Assembly (NCBI GenBank): GCA_965226545.1
Contig: OZ245364.1
Span: 992,001-1,056,000 of the forward strand
Direction: 5' to 3'
Length of the DNA stretch: 64,000 nt
From: JAHRAW01 sp965226545
GTDB taxonomy: Bacteria > Pseudomonadota > Gammaproteobacteria > Arenicellales > Poriferihabitantaceae
The stretch's first letter is position 1, and the number at the start of each line of letters is the position of its first letter. Below the pieces are notes generated by a model. It ran no database searches. It was not told where the DNA came from and worked only from the letters and a program-made list of their open reading frames with translations. The position numbers and the translations under genes are program-made. Below are positions 50,272 to 58,891 of this stretch, piece after piece.

Positions 50272-52926
50272 ATGAAGACCACCGAAATCCGCAGGCGTTT
50301 TCTCGAGTATTTTGCCGCGCGCGGGCATGAAATCATGCCGAGCAGTTCGCTGGTGCCGGGCAACGACGCCACGTTGTTGTTTACCAATTCCGGGATGGTG
50401 CAGTTCAAGGATGTGTTTTTGGGGTTGACGCCGCGCGAAACGCCGCGCGCGGTGACCGCACAACGTTGCGTGCGCGCCGGCGGCAAACACAATGATTTGG
50501 AAAACGTCGGCTACACCGCCCGCCATCACACTTTTTTCGAGATGCTCGGCAACTTCAGTTTCGGCGATTATTTTAAAGCCGAAGCGATACAACACGCCTG
50601 GCAATTGTTGACCGAAGAATTTAACCTGCCGCGCGACCGATTGTGGGTGACCGTCTATGAAGAGGACGACGAAGCCGAGCGCATTTGGTTGAACGACATC
50701 GGCGTGCCCAAAAAACGTTTGCGCCGCATCGGCGCGAACGACAACTTTTGGGCGATGGGCGACACCGGGCCGTGCGGCCCGTGCTCGGAGATTTTTTACG
50801 ACCACGGCGCGAAAGTGCAAGGAGGCCCGCCCGGTTCGAAAACCGCCGACGGCGACCGCTTTGTCGAAATTTGGAACTTGGTGTTTATGCAATACGAACG
50901 CGCCGCCGACGGCGCATTGACGCCGCTGCCGAAACCGTCGGTCGACACCGGCATGGGGTTGGAACGAATCGCCGCAGTGTTACAAGGCGTGCAAAGCAAT
51001 TACGACATCGACTTGTTTCGCCATTTAATTAAACAAGTCGCCGCAACGCTGTGCAGCGACGGCGGCGGCGACATCGCGCAACAACAATCGTTGCGCGTCA
51101 TCGCCGACCACATTCGCTCGACTGCGTTTTTGTTGGTCGATGGCGTGACGCCGTCGAATGAAGGGCGCGGTTATGTGTTGCGGCGCATCATTCGCCGCGC
51201 GGTGCGCCACGGCTATCAACTCGGGCGGCGCGAACCGTTTATGCATTTATTGGTCGAGCCGTTGATTGTCGAGATGGGCGACGCCGGCGCCGAATTGGCG
51301 CAGCAGCGTCAATCGGTCGAGCGCGCCTTGCTGCGCGAAAATGAAAAATTCGTCGAGACCCTCGAACAAGGGCTGCAGTTGCTCGACCGCGAAATCGCCG
51401 ACACGCGCGGCAAGGTAATCGCCGGCGAGGCCGTGTTTCGGTTGTACGACACCTACGGCTTCCCGCCGGATTTAACCGCCGATGTCGCGCGCGAACACAA
51501 CTTAACCATTGACACCGATGCATTCGACCGCGCGATGAACGCCCAACGCACGCGCGCGCGCGCCGCCGGCAAATTCAGCCGCGACAAAACCTTGCGCGTC
51601 GCCGACGCCGATGCAACCGAATTCATCGGGCATCAAACCACGCACGGCGACGCCGAAGTCATCGCGCTGTTTGTCGAACAAGACAACGGCGGGCAAGACG
51701 GCGGCGAACAAGACGACGCCAAACAAAACGACGGCGCGCAAGCGGTGCAACAATTGCAAGCCGGACAACGCGGCGTTGTCGTGTTGCAGCGCACGCCGTT
51801 TTACGCCGAGAGCGGCGGGCAGGTCGGCGACTGCGGCGAATTGCGCGGCGCGTCATCCAACTTTGCGGTCGACGACACGCAATATCTCGCCAACCGCGTC
51901 ATCGGTCACATCGGCGCGGTGCAACGCGGTGCGATTGCAATCGGCGATGCATTCGAGGCGCGGGTTGCGAAAAGCGCGCGGCGCGATTGCGCCAACAATC
52001 ATTCGGCGACTCATCTGTTGCATGCCGCGTTAAAAAAAGTGCTCGGCGCGCATGTGCAGCAAAAAGGTTCGTTGGTCGCGCCGGCGCGATTGCGGTTTGA
52101 TTTTGCGCACGGTGAAGCGGTCGGCGCAACCCAACTGCGCGAGGTTGAACAACTCGTCAACCAACACATCCGCGCCAATCACGCGGTCGCGGTGAACACA
52201 ATGGAATTGGAAAAAGCCAAAGCGGACGGGGCTGAAGCGTTGTTCGGCGAAAAATACGACAAACGCGTGCGCGTTGTGCGCATGGGCGAATTTTCATTCG
52301 AGTTGTGCGGCGGCACGCATGTCGGCGGCACCGGCGAAATCGGCTTCTTTAAAATCACCGGCGAATCCGCAGTCGCGGCCGGCGTGCGCCGCATCGAAGC
52401 GGTCAGCGGCGCCGGCGCCGAACGTTGGGTTACGCAACAATTAACCCTGCTTGCGCAAACCGCCGGCTTGCTTAAAACCTCCGCCATCGATGCGCCGCAA
52501 CGAATCGAATCCTTGCTCGATGCGCAACAAACGCTGCGCCAAAAAATCGAAGCGTTGCAAGGGCAACTTGCCGGCGGCAATGATGCGAAAATGTTCGAAG
52601 TCAACGGCGTGCACTTGGCGGTGCTGACCTGCGACGACGTCGATGCCAAATTGTTGCGCCGCGCCGCGGATGGCTTGCGGCAAAAACTCGGCAGCGGCGT
52701 TGCGCTGGTCATCGGCGCATCCGACAAAACCGGTTTAATCGCCGCGGTTACGCCCGACTTAACCAAGCGTTATTCGGCGCGCGAATTAATCAACGCACTG
52801 TTGCCGATGATTGACGGACGCGGCGGCGGCAAAGCCGAATTGGCGCAAGGCGGCGGCGCCAAACCATGCGCGCCCGAGGCCATCGAACAAGCGGCGCGCC
52901 AATGGCTGACCGATGCAACCCAATAG
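50272..52926 (+). CDS. alaS: Alanine-tRNA ligase
   Basis: Charges tRNA-Ala and edits Ser/Gly mischarging. The 884 residues contain RRRFLEYFAARGHEIMPSSS at the N-terminus, the class II core TNSGMVQFKDVFLG, editing-domain zinc motifs HSATHLLH and CGGTHVGGTGEIG, and a C-terminal DHHA1-like domain ending GGGGKAELAQGGG-like. At about residues 465-492 (bases 51668-51750) is a Gln/Gly/Asp-rich insertion (NGGQDGGEQDDAKQNDGAQ) just before the editing-domain VVVLQRTPFYAESGG. The core appears intact. Confidence 0.95.
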   Translation: MKTTEIRRRFLEYFAARGHEIMPSSSLVPGNDATLLFTNSGMVQFKDVFLGLTPRETPRAVTAQRCVRAGGKHNDLENVGYTARHHTFFEMLGNFSFGDYFKAEAIQHAWQLLTEEFNLPRDRLWVTVYEEDDEAERIWLNDIGVPKKRLRRIGANDNFWAMGDTGPCGPCSEIFYDHGAKVQGGPPGSKTADGDRFVEIWNLVFMQYERAADGALTPLPKPSVDTGMGLERIAAVLQGVQSNYDIDLFRHLIKQVAATLCSDGGGDIAQQQSLRVIADHIRSTAFLLVDGVTPSNEGRGYVLRRIIRRAVRHGYQLGRREPFMHLLVEPLIVEMGDAGAELAQQRQSVERALLRENEKFVETLEQGLQLLDREIADTRGKVIAGEAVFRLYDTYGFPPDLTADVAREHNLTIDTDAFDRAMNAQRTRARAAGKFSRDKTLRVADADATEFIGHQTTHGDAEVIALFVEQDNGGQDGGEQDDAKQNDGAQAVQQLQAGQRGVVVLQRTPFYAESGGQVGDCGELRGASSNFAVDDTQYLANRVIGHIGAVQRGAIAIGDAFEARVAKSARRDCANNHSATHLLHAALKKVLGAHVQQKGSLVAPARLRFDFAHGEAVGATQLREVEQLVNQHIRANHAVAVNTMELEKAKADGAEALFGEKYDKRVRVVRMGEFSFELCGGTHVGGTGEIGFFKITGESAVAAGVRRIEAVSGAGAERWVTQQLTLLAQTAGLLKTSAIDAPQRIESLLDAQQTLRQKIEALQGQLAGGNDAKMFEVNGVHLAVLTCDDVDAKLLRRAADGLRQKLGSGVALVIGASDKTGLIAAVTPDLTKRYSARELINALLPMIDGRGGGKAELAQGGGAKPCAPEAIEQAARQWLTDATQ

Positions 52927-52965
52927 CCGCCAGCCGATGCACTCAACCCAATCCAACGCGGCGCA

Positions 52966-54192
52966 ATGGCGTTGATTGTTGAAAAATACGGCGGCACTTC
53001 GGTCGGCGCCATCGACCGCATTCAAGCCGTGGCCGACAACATCGCCAACGGCGTGCGCGGCGGCGATAAAATCGTCGTCGTGGTCTCGGCGATGGGCGGC
53101 GAAACCGATAAATTGTTGCAGTTGGCAAAACAAGTCAACGCCGCGCCGGGCGCGCGCGAATTGGATGTGCTGTTGGCGACCGGCGAGCAGGTGACGATTG
53201 CATTGCTGGCGATGGCGTTGCATGCACTCGGCATCGCCGCGCGTTCGTATACCGGCCGACAAATCGGCATTTACACCGACCAAGCGCACGGTCAGGCGCG
53301 CATTACGCGCATCGATGCCGAGCGCATCATCGGCGAATTGGCGCAAGGCACGGTCGCCGTGGTCGCCGGCTTTCAGGGCGTCGATGCCGACGACAACATC
53401 ACCACGCTCGGACGCGGCGGTTCGGACACCACTGCCGTCGCCTTGGCCGCGGCGTTGGACGCCGATGAATGCCGCATTTACACCGATGTCGACGGCGTGT
53501 ACACCGCCGACCCGCGCATCGTGCCGGAGGCGCGCCGATTGGCGCAATTGACGTTCGAGGAGATGCTCGAATTATCCGGCGCCGGCGCCAAGGTGTTACA
53601 ATTGCGCTCGGTCGAATTCGCCGGCAAATACAACGTGCCGTTGCGCGTGCTGTCATCGTTTGCGCGCGGCCCCGGGACATTAATTACCGCTGAGGACACC
53701 ATCATGGAACAACCGCTGATTTCCGGCGTCACCTACAACCGCGACGAAGCCAAGATTACAGTGCGCGGCGTGCCTGATAAGCCGGGCATCGCCTATGCGA
53801 TTTTGGGCCCGGTTTCCGATGCGCGCATCAACGTCGATATGATTGTGCAAAACATCGGCTCGGACGGGTTGACCGATTTAACCTTCACCGTCGGCAGCGA
53901 TGAACTCGACGCCGGCTGTCGTCTGCTCGAGCCGATTGCGGCCGAGTTGGGCGCGCGCGGCGTGGTCGGCGACCGCAATCTGGCCAAGGTGTCGGTGGTT
54001 GGCGTCGGCATGCGTTCGCACGCCGGCATCGCCACGCGGATGTTCAAGGCACTTTCCGAAAAGGGCATCAACATCCAAATGATTTCGACTTCGGAGATTA
54101 AAATTTCCGTGGCGATTGACGAGGAGTACACCGAATTGGCGGTGCGCACGTTGCACAAGGCGTTTGCATTGGACCAACCCGGCGACGCCTGA
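52966..54192 (+). CDS. lysC: Aspartate kinase
   Basis: First enzyme of the aspartate pathway to Lys, Met, Thr and Ile. The 408 residues start MALIVEKYGGTSVG, the kinase signature, then FQGVDADDNITTLGRGGSDT and TDVDGVYTADPRIV, and finish with two ACT domains (ITVRGVPDKPGIAYAILGP; KVSVVGVGMRSHAGIATRMF). The length and layout indicate a feedback-controlled monofunctional kinase. It lies 39 bases after alaS; no lysine riboswitch fits in that gap. Confidence 0.95.
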   Translation: MALIVEKYGGTSVGAIDRIQAVADNIANGVRGGDKIVVVVSAMGGETDKLLQLAKQVNAAPGARELDVLLATGEQVTIALLAMALHALGIAARSYTGRQIGIYTDQAHGQARITRIDAERIIGELAQGTVAVVAGFQGVDADDNITTLGRGGSDTTAVALAAALDADECRIYTDVDGVYTADPRIVPEARRLAQLTFEEMLELSGAGAKVLQLRSVEFAGKYNVPLRVLSSFARGPGTLITAEDTIMEQPLISGVTYNRDEAKITVRGVPDKPGIAYAILGPVSDARINVDMIVQNIGSDGLTDLTFTVGSDELDAGCRLLEPIAAELGARGVVGDRNLAKVSVVGVGMRSHAGIATRMFKALSEKGINIQMISTSEIKISVAIDEEYTELAVRTLHKAFALDQPGDA

Positions 54193-54366
54193 TGCGCATT
54201 CGCCGATGCAATGCCGGCAAATTTTTGCGTGCGCACTTGCGCACTTGCGCAGAATCGGGTATTGTTAACCCGCAGTGACATCCAGCACAGGGCAAAATAA
54301 TATGGCTTGGTTAGATGTCAATAACGTGAACTAAACCAACACCGTTGCAGACCGCAGGAGTAAATT

Positions 54367-54780
54367 ATGTTGATTCTTACCCGCCGTATCGGCGAATCCG
54401 TACACATCGGTGAAGAAGTCCGCTTGACCGTTCTTGGCGTGCGCGGCACCCAAGTGCGTCTCGGCATCAATGCACCGAAAGAAATTCCGGTCCATCGCGA
54501 GGAGATTTATTACAAAATCAAACACGAAAAAGGCGGCGGTGGCGGCGCGCCCGGCAATCGTGATTATCCGTCCGGCGGCGTACCCGGCAATCGCAACTAT
54601 CCGTCCGACGGGGCATCCGGCAATCGCAACTATCCGTCCGACGGTGCATCCGGTAATCGCAACTATCCATCCGACGGTGCGTCCGGCAATCGCTTTGATT
54701 CGAATTCTTACGATTCATACGACCAACAAGATTCGGATGAGCAAGACGACCCGGAAAAAGGCGACCCGTACAACGTCTGA
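54367..54780 (+). CDS. csrA: Carbon storage regulator CsrA with repeat-encoded C-terminal tail
   Basis: CsrA binds GGA motifs in mRNA leaders and controls translation. Residues 1-57 are the normal CsrA fold (MLILTRRIGESVHIGEEV), with the RNA-contact residues Leu4 and Arg44 present. Most CsrA proteins end near residue 60-65; this one continues to 137. The tail is four 11-residue repeats (GNRNYPSDGAS type, residues 63-106) from 33-bp DNA units, then an acidic end rich in Asp, Ser and Gln. AGGAG lies 8 bases before the ATG. Position before tRNA-Ser and tRNA-Arg is classic. Confidence 0.93.
   Translation: MLILTRRIGESVHIGEEVRLTVLGVRGTQVRLGINAPKEIPVHREEIYYKIKHEKGGGGGAPGNRDYPSGGVPGNRNYPSDGASGNRNYPSDGASGNRNYPSDGASGNRFDSNSYDSYDQQDSDEQDDPEKGDPYNV
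54553..54684. repeat. 33-bp tandem repeat inside csrA
   Basis: Four full units of 33 bases starting GGCAATCG at 54553, 54586, 54619 and 54652, with a partial fifth at 54685. Units 2-4 are nearly identical while unit 1 is diverged. The period is a multiple of three, so copy number could change without breaking the frame. Confidence 0.92.
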
Positions 54781-54852
54781 CCGGTTGGGTTGAGCATGTC
54801 GTTTTGCGCGCATTCGGCGGCGCGGTTGTGTCGCCCGAGTTGCGCGCAATTC

Positions 54853-54945
54853 GGAGAGATGGCCGAGTGGTTGAAGGCGCTCCCCTGCTAAGGGAGTATG
54901 GGGCTTAATACCTCATCGAGGGTTCGAATCCCTCTCTCTCCGCCA
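54853..54945 (+). tRNA. tRNA-Ser (anticodon GCU)
   Basis: A 93-base class II tRNA with a long variable arm and encoded CCA. The acceptor GGAGAGA pairs with TCTCTCC, and the anticodon stem CTCCC/GGGAG encloses CTGCTAA with anticodon GCT. It follows csrA by 72 bases. Confidence 0.96.
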
Positions 54946-55033
54946 TTTTGTGCGGTGATGGGCGCAATTCATCGCCGCGCATAAATGACGCTGTCGTCGC
55001 CGCGCATCAATGCGCGCGGTGATTGCAGGCAAC

Positions 55034-55110
55034 GCGCCCGTAGCTCAGTTGGATAGAGTGCCTGGCTACGAACCAGGAGGTCGGGAGTTCGAATCTCTCC
55101 GGGCGCGCCA
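55034..55110 (+). tRNA. tRNA-Arg (anticodon ACG)
   Basis: A 77-base cloverleaf with encoded CCA. The acceptor GCGCCCG pairs with CGGGCGC, and the stem CCTGG/CCAGG encloses CTACGAA with anticodon ACG, whose A34 would be deaminated to inosine to read CGU, CGC and CGA. Confidence 0.96.
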
Positions 55111-55170
55111 TTTGCATTGTTGTGCGGCGCTTCGATTCTTGTTGTTACTTGGTTACTTCCCTTCCTCGCG

Positions 55171-56070
55171 TTACTTTGTTCTTGCGCCGTTGGTGTAGGC
55201 ATGCCCATTGCCATTACCTTTGCCATTACCATTGACATAAACGCTGCCGTTGGTACTGCCGTTGCGATTGACATGCCCGCTACCGTTGGCACGGCCATTG
55301 CCATTGATATAACCACTGCCGTTGACACCGCCATTGGCATGCCCATTGAAGTTGCGCCCGCGTACGCCGTATCGCTCACGATAGTCGCGCAACTCCGCGG
55401 CATGTTTCACGAATTCGGCGGTGGGTTCGGTTTGCAGATGCGCAATTAAATCATCCAAGTTGATTCGCGCATGCACTTTCACTCGATGCGTTTCCTCGAC
55501 TTTTTCGACCGCCGACCGATTGCCGTCGGCGGTTTCGGCGCGGTCAAGTGCAATGATTACGGCGACCACGTTCGCGCCAGCTTCGTTAATTATGTCCATC
55601 GATTCGCCGATGGCGGTGCCGGCAGTGATGACATCGTCAATAATTACGACATTGCCGCGCAACGGCGCACCGATGAGGTTGCCGCCTTCACCGTGAGTTT
55701 TGGTTTCTTTGCGATTGAAAGCGCAGGCGACGTCACGATTGTGGTAGTGATGCAACGCCATTGCCGTGGCGACCGCAAGCGGAATGCCTTTGTATGCCGG
55801 GCCAAACAGCGTAATGTTGCCTTTGATGTTTTCGTTAATTAATTCGGCGTAGTGTCGCGCCAATTGCGCGAGTGCATCGGCTTGATAAAACGCGCCGGCA
55901 TTAAAAAAATACGGACTGGTGCGCCCTGATTTAAGTTCGAATTTGCCGAATTGCAACGCATCATTGGCAATGCAAAGTTTGACAAAATCATCGGCGCGGC
56001 ATTCGTGTTGAATTGCCGATGAGTTGTCGGGCACGGCGCAGTGGTCGGGCGACATTAACATTTCAGGCAT
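55171..56070 (-). CDS. pyrE: Orotate phosphoribosyltransferase with Asn/Gly-rich tail
   Basis: Joins orotate and PRPP to make OMP in pyrimidine synthesis. The core (about residues 25-230) has FGKFELKSGRTSPYFFN, GPAYKGIPLA, FNRKETKTHGEGG and the PRPP loop VVIIDDVITAGTA. After the normal end (ELRDYRERYG) the protein continues for about 65 residues of Asn/Gly-rich sequence (NGHANGGVNGSG, NGNGKGNGNG), encoded by CCATTG/CCGTTG hexamers on the plus strand. The start at 56070 (MPEML) is uncertain; ATGs at 56091, 56061 and 56055 are also in frame and none has a good ribosome-binding site. Confidence 0.9.
   Translation of the reverse strand: MPEMLMSPDHCAVPDNSSAIQHECRADDFVKLCIANDALQFGKFELKSGRTSPYFFNAGAFYQADALAQLARHYAELINENIKGNITLFGPAYKGIPLAVATAMALHHYHNRDVACAFNRKETKTHGEGGNLIGAPLRGNVVIIDDVITAGTAIGESMDIINEAGANVVAVIIALDRAETADGNRSAVEKVEETHRVKVHARINLDDLIAHLQTEPTAEFVKHAAELRDYRERYGVRGRNFNGHANGGVNGSGYINGNGRANGSGHVNRNGSTNGSVYVNGNGKGNGNGHAYTNGARTK
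55190..55345. repeat. CCATTG/CCGTTG hexamer array in the pyrE 3' end
   Basis: More than twenty degenerate GCCATTG, CCGTTG and ACATTG hexamers in a 6-base phase, read on the minus strand as an alternating Asn-Gly type tail. In-frame and free of stops. Confidence 0.85.
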
Positions 56071-56228
56071 GGATGGCGTGTGCTTGTACAAGTATAAATG
56101 AAATTTAAGTGTCGCGCTAAAAAAATCAAGAGCGCAAAATCAAGCGATGCAAAATAAAAAATCAACCACACACCCCGCCATCCTACCCTATAATGCCGCC
56201 CACCCCCACCCCACAACCAAATCCCCCC

Positions 56229-57800
56229 ATGCCCACCACCCCCGTCATGCAATGGCGCGACACCCTCGTCGCTTTTTTTCATCCGCGAGTCATCGCGATG
56301 TTATTTCTCGGCTTTGCCTCCGGCTTGCCGCTGTTGTTGATTTTTTCATCGTTGTCATTATGGCTGCGCGAAGCCGGCATCGAGCGCGCGACGGTGACGA
56401 TGTTTAGTTGGGCTGCGCTCGGCTATTCATTTAAATTTATCTGGGCGCCGTTGGTCGATGCGTTGCGTTTGCCGTGGCTGACGCGCGCGTTGGGGCGGCG
56501 GCGCGGATGGATATTGGTTGCGCAGGTGGCGGTGATGGCCGCGTTGGTCGGCATGAGCGCGCAAGACCCGCAACAAGGTGGCGCGACGATTTTGTATATG
56601 GCGTGTTTTGCGGTGCTGCTCGGCTTTGCCGCGGCGACGCAGGACATCGTGATTGACGCCTATCGCATCGAATCGGCGCCGCCGCGCATGCAGGCGTTGT
56701 TGTCGGCGACTTACATTTGCGGCTATCGCATCGGCATGCTCATCGCCGGCGCCGGCGCGTTGTTTTTGGCGAGTTGGTACGGCTCGGTCAGCGGCGATTA
56801 CGATTACGCGGCGTGGCGCAACACCTATCTGTGGATGGCGGCGGCGATGCTCATCGGCGTTGGCGCGACTTTATGCATCGCCGAACCCACCGGGCGCGTT
56901 GACGAACCCGCGCAACCGCTCGGCGAAAATATGCAGTTGCTCGGCTTGTTTGCGCTGGCGGTGTTTGCCTTCATCGCCGTGTATGTGTTGACCGCCGCGC
57001 CGGTGGGCGAAATCAAATCAATGTTAACCGACGCATTCGGCAACAGCGCATTGGCCGGGTTGGTCGTCGCCGTGTTGCGATTGGCGTTTGCATTGGTGGC
57101 GGCGGCGATGATTGCAACCGCGTTGGTGCGCGTAAAGTGGGTCGCACCCAGCGTGGTCGAGCGCAATTATGTGCAGCCGGTGCGCGATTTTTTTGCGAGA
57201 TATGGGCGGCACAGCGCGTGGTTGTTGTTGGGGTTAATCGGCGTGTATCGCATCTCCGACATCGTGCTCGGCGTCATCGCCAATGTGTTTTATCAGGATT
57301 TGGGATTCGACAAAATACAAATCGCCCAAGCCTCGAAAACCTACGGATTGTTGTTGACCATCGCCGGCGGATTTTTGGGCGGGGCGTTGGCGTATCGCTA
57401 TGGCGTGATGCGCATATTGTTTCTCGGTGCGCTGTTGTCGGCGGCGACCAATTTATTGTTCGTATGGCTGGCCGGCGTCGGCAATCAAATAACGATGTTG
57501 TATCTGGTGTTAAGCGCGGATAACTTATCGGCCGGCTTGGCGAGTGCGGCGTTCGTGGCGTTTTTGTCGGCGTTGACCAATGTGCGATTCACCGCCGTGC
57601 AATTTGCGATTTTCACTTCGCTGATGACATTGCTGCCCAAGGCGCTCGGCGGTTATTCCGGCGCAATGGTGGACACCATCGGCTATCCGGCGTTCTTCAC
57701 CTTCACCGCCGCACTCGGCCTGCCGGTGTTGTTGTTGGTGTATTTGGCGCAGCGTCGGCTCGGCGGTGAAATCGCGTTGCCTTCCGCTACATCCAACTGA
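56229..57800 (+). CDS. ampG: AmpG-type muropeptide permease
   Basis: Major-facilitator importer of anhydromuropeptides for cell-wall recycling. The 523-residue product has FLGFASGLPLLLIFSSLSLW, the GYSFKFIWAPLVDAL motif, GRRRGWI and ATQDIVIDAYRIE, all typical of AmpG, with about twelve or more hydrophobic segments. A TATAAT at 56189-56194 overlaps an in-frame ATG at 56193, so the start is more likely 56229 or 56247 (MQWRDTLVAFF). Its 3' end overlaps the convergent yggT-family gene by 14 bases. Confidence 0.9.
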   Translation: MPTTPVMQWRDTLVAFFHPRVIAMLFLGFASGLPLLLIFSSLSLWLREAGIERATVTMFSWAALGYSFKFIWAPLVDALRLPWLTRALGRRRGWILVAQVAVMAALVGMSAQDPQQGGATILYMACFAVLLGFAAATQDIVIDAYRIESAPPRMQALLSATYICGYRIGMLIAGAGALFLASWYGSVSGDYDYAAWRNTYLWMAAAMLIGVGATLCIAEPTGRVDEPAQPLGENMQLLGLFALAVFAFIAVYVLTAAPVGEIKSMLTDAFGNSALAGLVVAVLRLAFALVAAAMIATALVRVKWVAPSVVERNYVQPVRDFFARYGRHSAWLLLGLIGVYRISDIVLGVIANVFYQDLGFDKIQIAQASKTYGLLLTIAGGFLGGALAYRYGVMRILFLGALLSAATNLLFVWLAGVGNQITMLYLVLSADNLSAGLASAAFVAFLSALTNVRFTAVQFAIFTSLMTLLPKALGGYSGAMVDTIGYPAFFTFTAALGLPVLLLVYLAQRRLGGEIALPSATSN

Positions 57801-58356
57801 TGGCGGTTTGCATAAGCGGGTTAATCACCCATCGTTGAATCGCTTGCAAGGCGAATAACGCCGCAATCGGCGAAAAATCCAGCCCAGCCAACGGCGGCAA
57901 TATCCGCCGAAACGGCGCCATCGCCGGCTCGCTCAACGCCAATGCGGCGCGCACCAACGGATGCCCGCTGTGCGGCGCAACCCAACTGATGATGACGCCG
58001 CCCAACACCGCCAGCAACAATATCCACACCGCAACATTAAACGCGCGCACCGCACTCAACAAAAACACGCCGCCCCAATGCACCTCATGGTCGAGCAACG
58101 TTAACGTCCACACCAGTCGCACCACCCCAAGCAAAATCGCCAACACCACCGGCGTCAAATCAACGCCGTATAACCCGGGCACAAACCGCCGCAACAAACG
58201 CAACGGCGCATTGGTGACGGCGATGCCGGCTTGCACCAGCGGGTTGTGCCGCTCGAGCCGCGTCAACGCAAACAAAAATCGCAACATCAATATCGCAATA
58301 TAAATGCGCAGCGCAAGTTCCGGCAAAGCGGTTAATAAGTTGGCGGAGTTTTGCAT
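57787..58356 (-). CDS. YggT-family membrane protein
   Basis: A 189-residue inner-membrane protein with two YGGT modules, each a pair of hydrophobic segments (LLRRFVPGLYGVDLTPVVLA; FRRILPPLAGLDFSPIAALF). Bacterial members are linked to osmotic stress and cell shape. proC lies upstream on the same strand, the usual partner, but 535 bases of satellite-like DNA now separate them. Confidence 0.9.
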   Translation of the reverse strand: MQNSANLLTALPELALRIYIAILMLRFLFALTRLERHNPLVQAGIAVTNAPLRLLRRFVPGLYGVDLTPVVLAILLGVVRLVWTLTLLDHEVHWGGVFLLSAVRAFNVAVWILLLAVLGGVIISWVAPHSGHPLVRAALALSEPAMAPFRRILPPLAGLDFSPIAALFALQAIQRWVINPLMQTAISWM

Positions 58357-58891
58357 TGATTCTCTCAGGTGATTTAATGGTTTCGGTTGGTTGGAAAGTG
58401 TGATGGATTGCAGTCGGCTACATGCGTCGATGGGCGACGCGCGTTAATACTTTTGCATCGTGTCGGTTGGAAGTGGCGGTTGAACGGTTTGGCGAGATGT
58501 AAGGTTAACGAAGTGACGGTTGAGTGATTTAACGAAGTAAAAGTTTAACGGAAGTGACGGTTGAGTGGTTGAACAAAGTGAAAGTTTAACGAAGTGACGG
58601 TTGAGTGGTTTAACGAAGTAAAAGTTTAACGGAAGTGACGGTTGAGCAGTTTAACAAAGTGAAAGTTTAACGAAGTGACGGTTGAGTGGTTTAACGAAGT
58701 AAAAGTTTAACGGAAGTGACGGTTGAGCAGTTTAACAAAGTGAAAGTTTAACGAAGTGACGGTTGAGTGGTTTAACAAAGTAAAAGTTTAACGATGTGAC
58801 GGTTGAACAAAGTAACAGTTTAACGGGTTAATGGTTTGAACGAGTTAACGTTTGTCTGTGCGTCGCCACCGTCGACTTCATCCGCGCCGCA
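58357..58891. other. 535-base non-coding region between proC and the yggT-family gene
   Basis: No plausible gene on either strand. Mostly the tandem array described at 58513-58827, flanked by single degenerate copies (GGTTGAACGGTTT before, AACGAGTTAACG after). No terminator or promoter hairpin. Confidence 0.7.
58513..58827. repeat. 40/41-bp satellite array with 81-bp higher-order unit
   Basis: Eight units each starting GTGACGGTTGA begin at 58513, 58554, 58594, 58635, 58675, 58716, 58756 and 58796. Lengths alternate 41 and 40 bases, and the pair 58594-58674 is repeated exactly as 58675-58755, so the array has grown by whole 81-bp duplications. The last unit is shortened. Its words (GTTTAACGAAGTAAAAG) resemble the dispersed intergenic words of the window. 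Confidence 0.93.

Noticed and set aside
52926..52965. Lysine riboswitch before lysC
   Set aside because: The 39-base gap to alaS is far too short for a lysine riboswitch.
58513..58827. CRISPR array
   Set aside because: The repeats are contiguous with no unique spacers between them, and there are no cas genes in the window.
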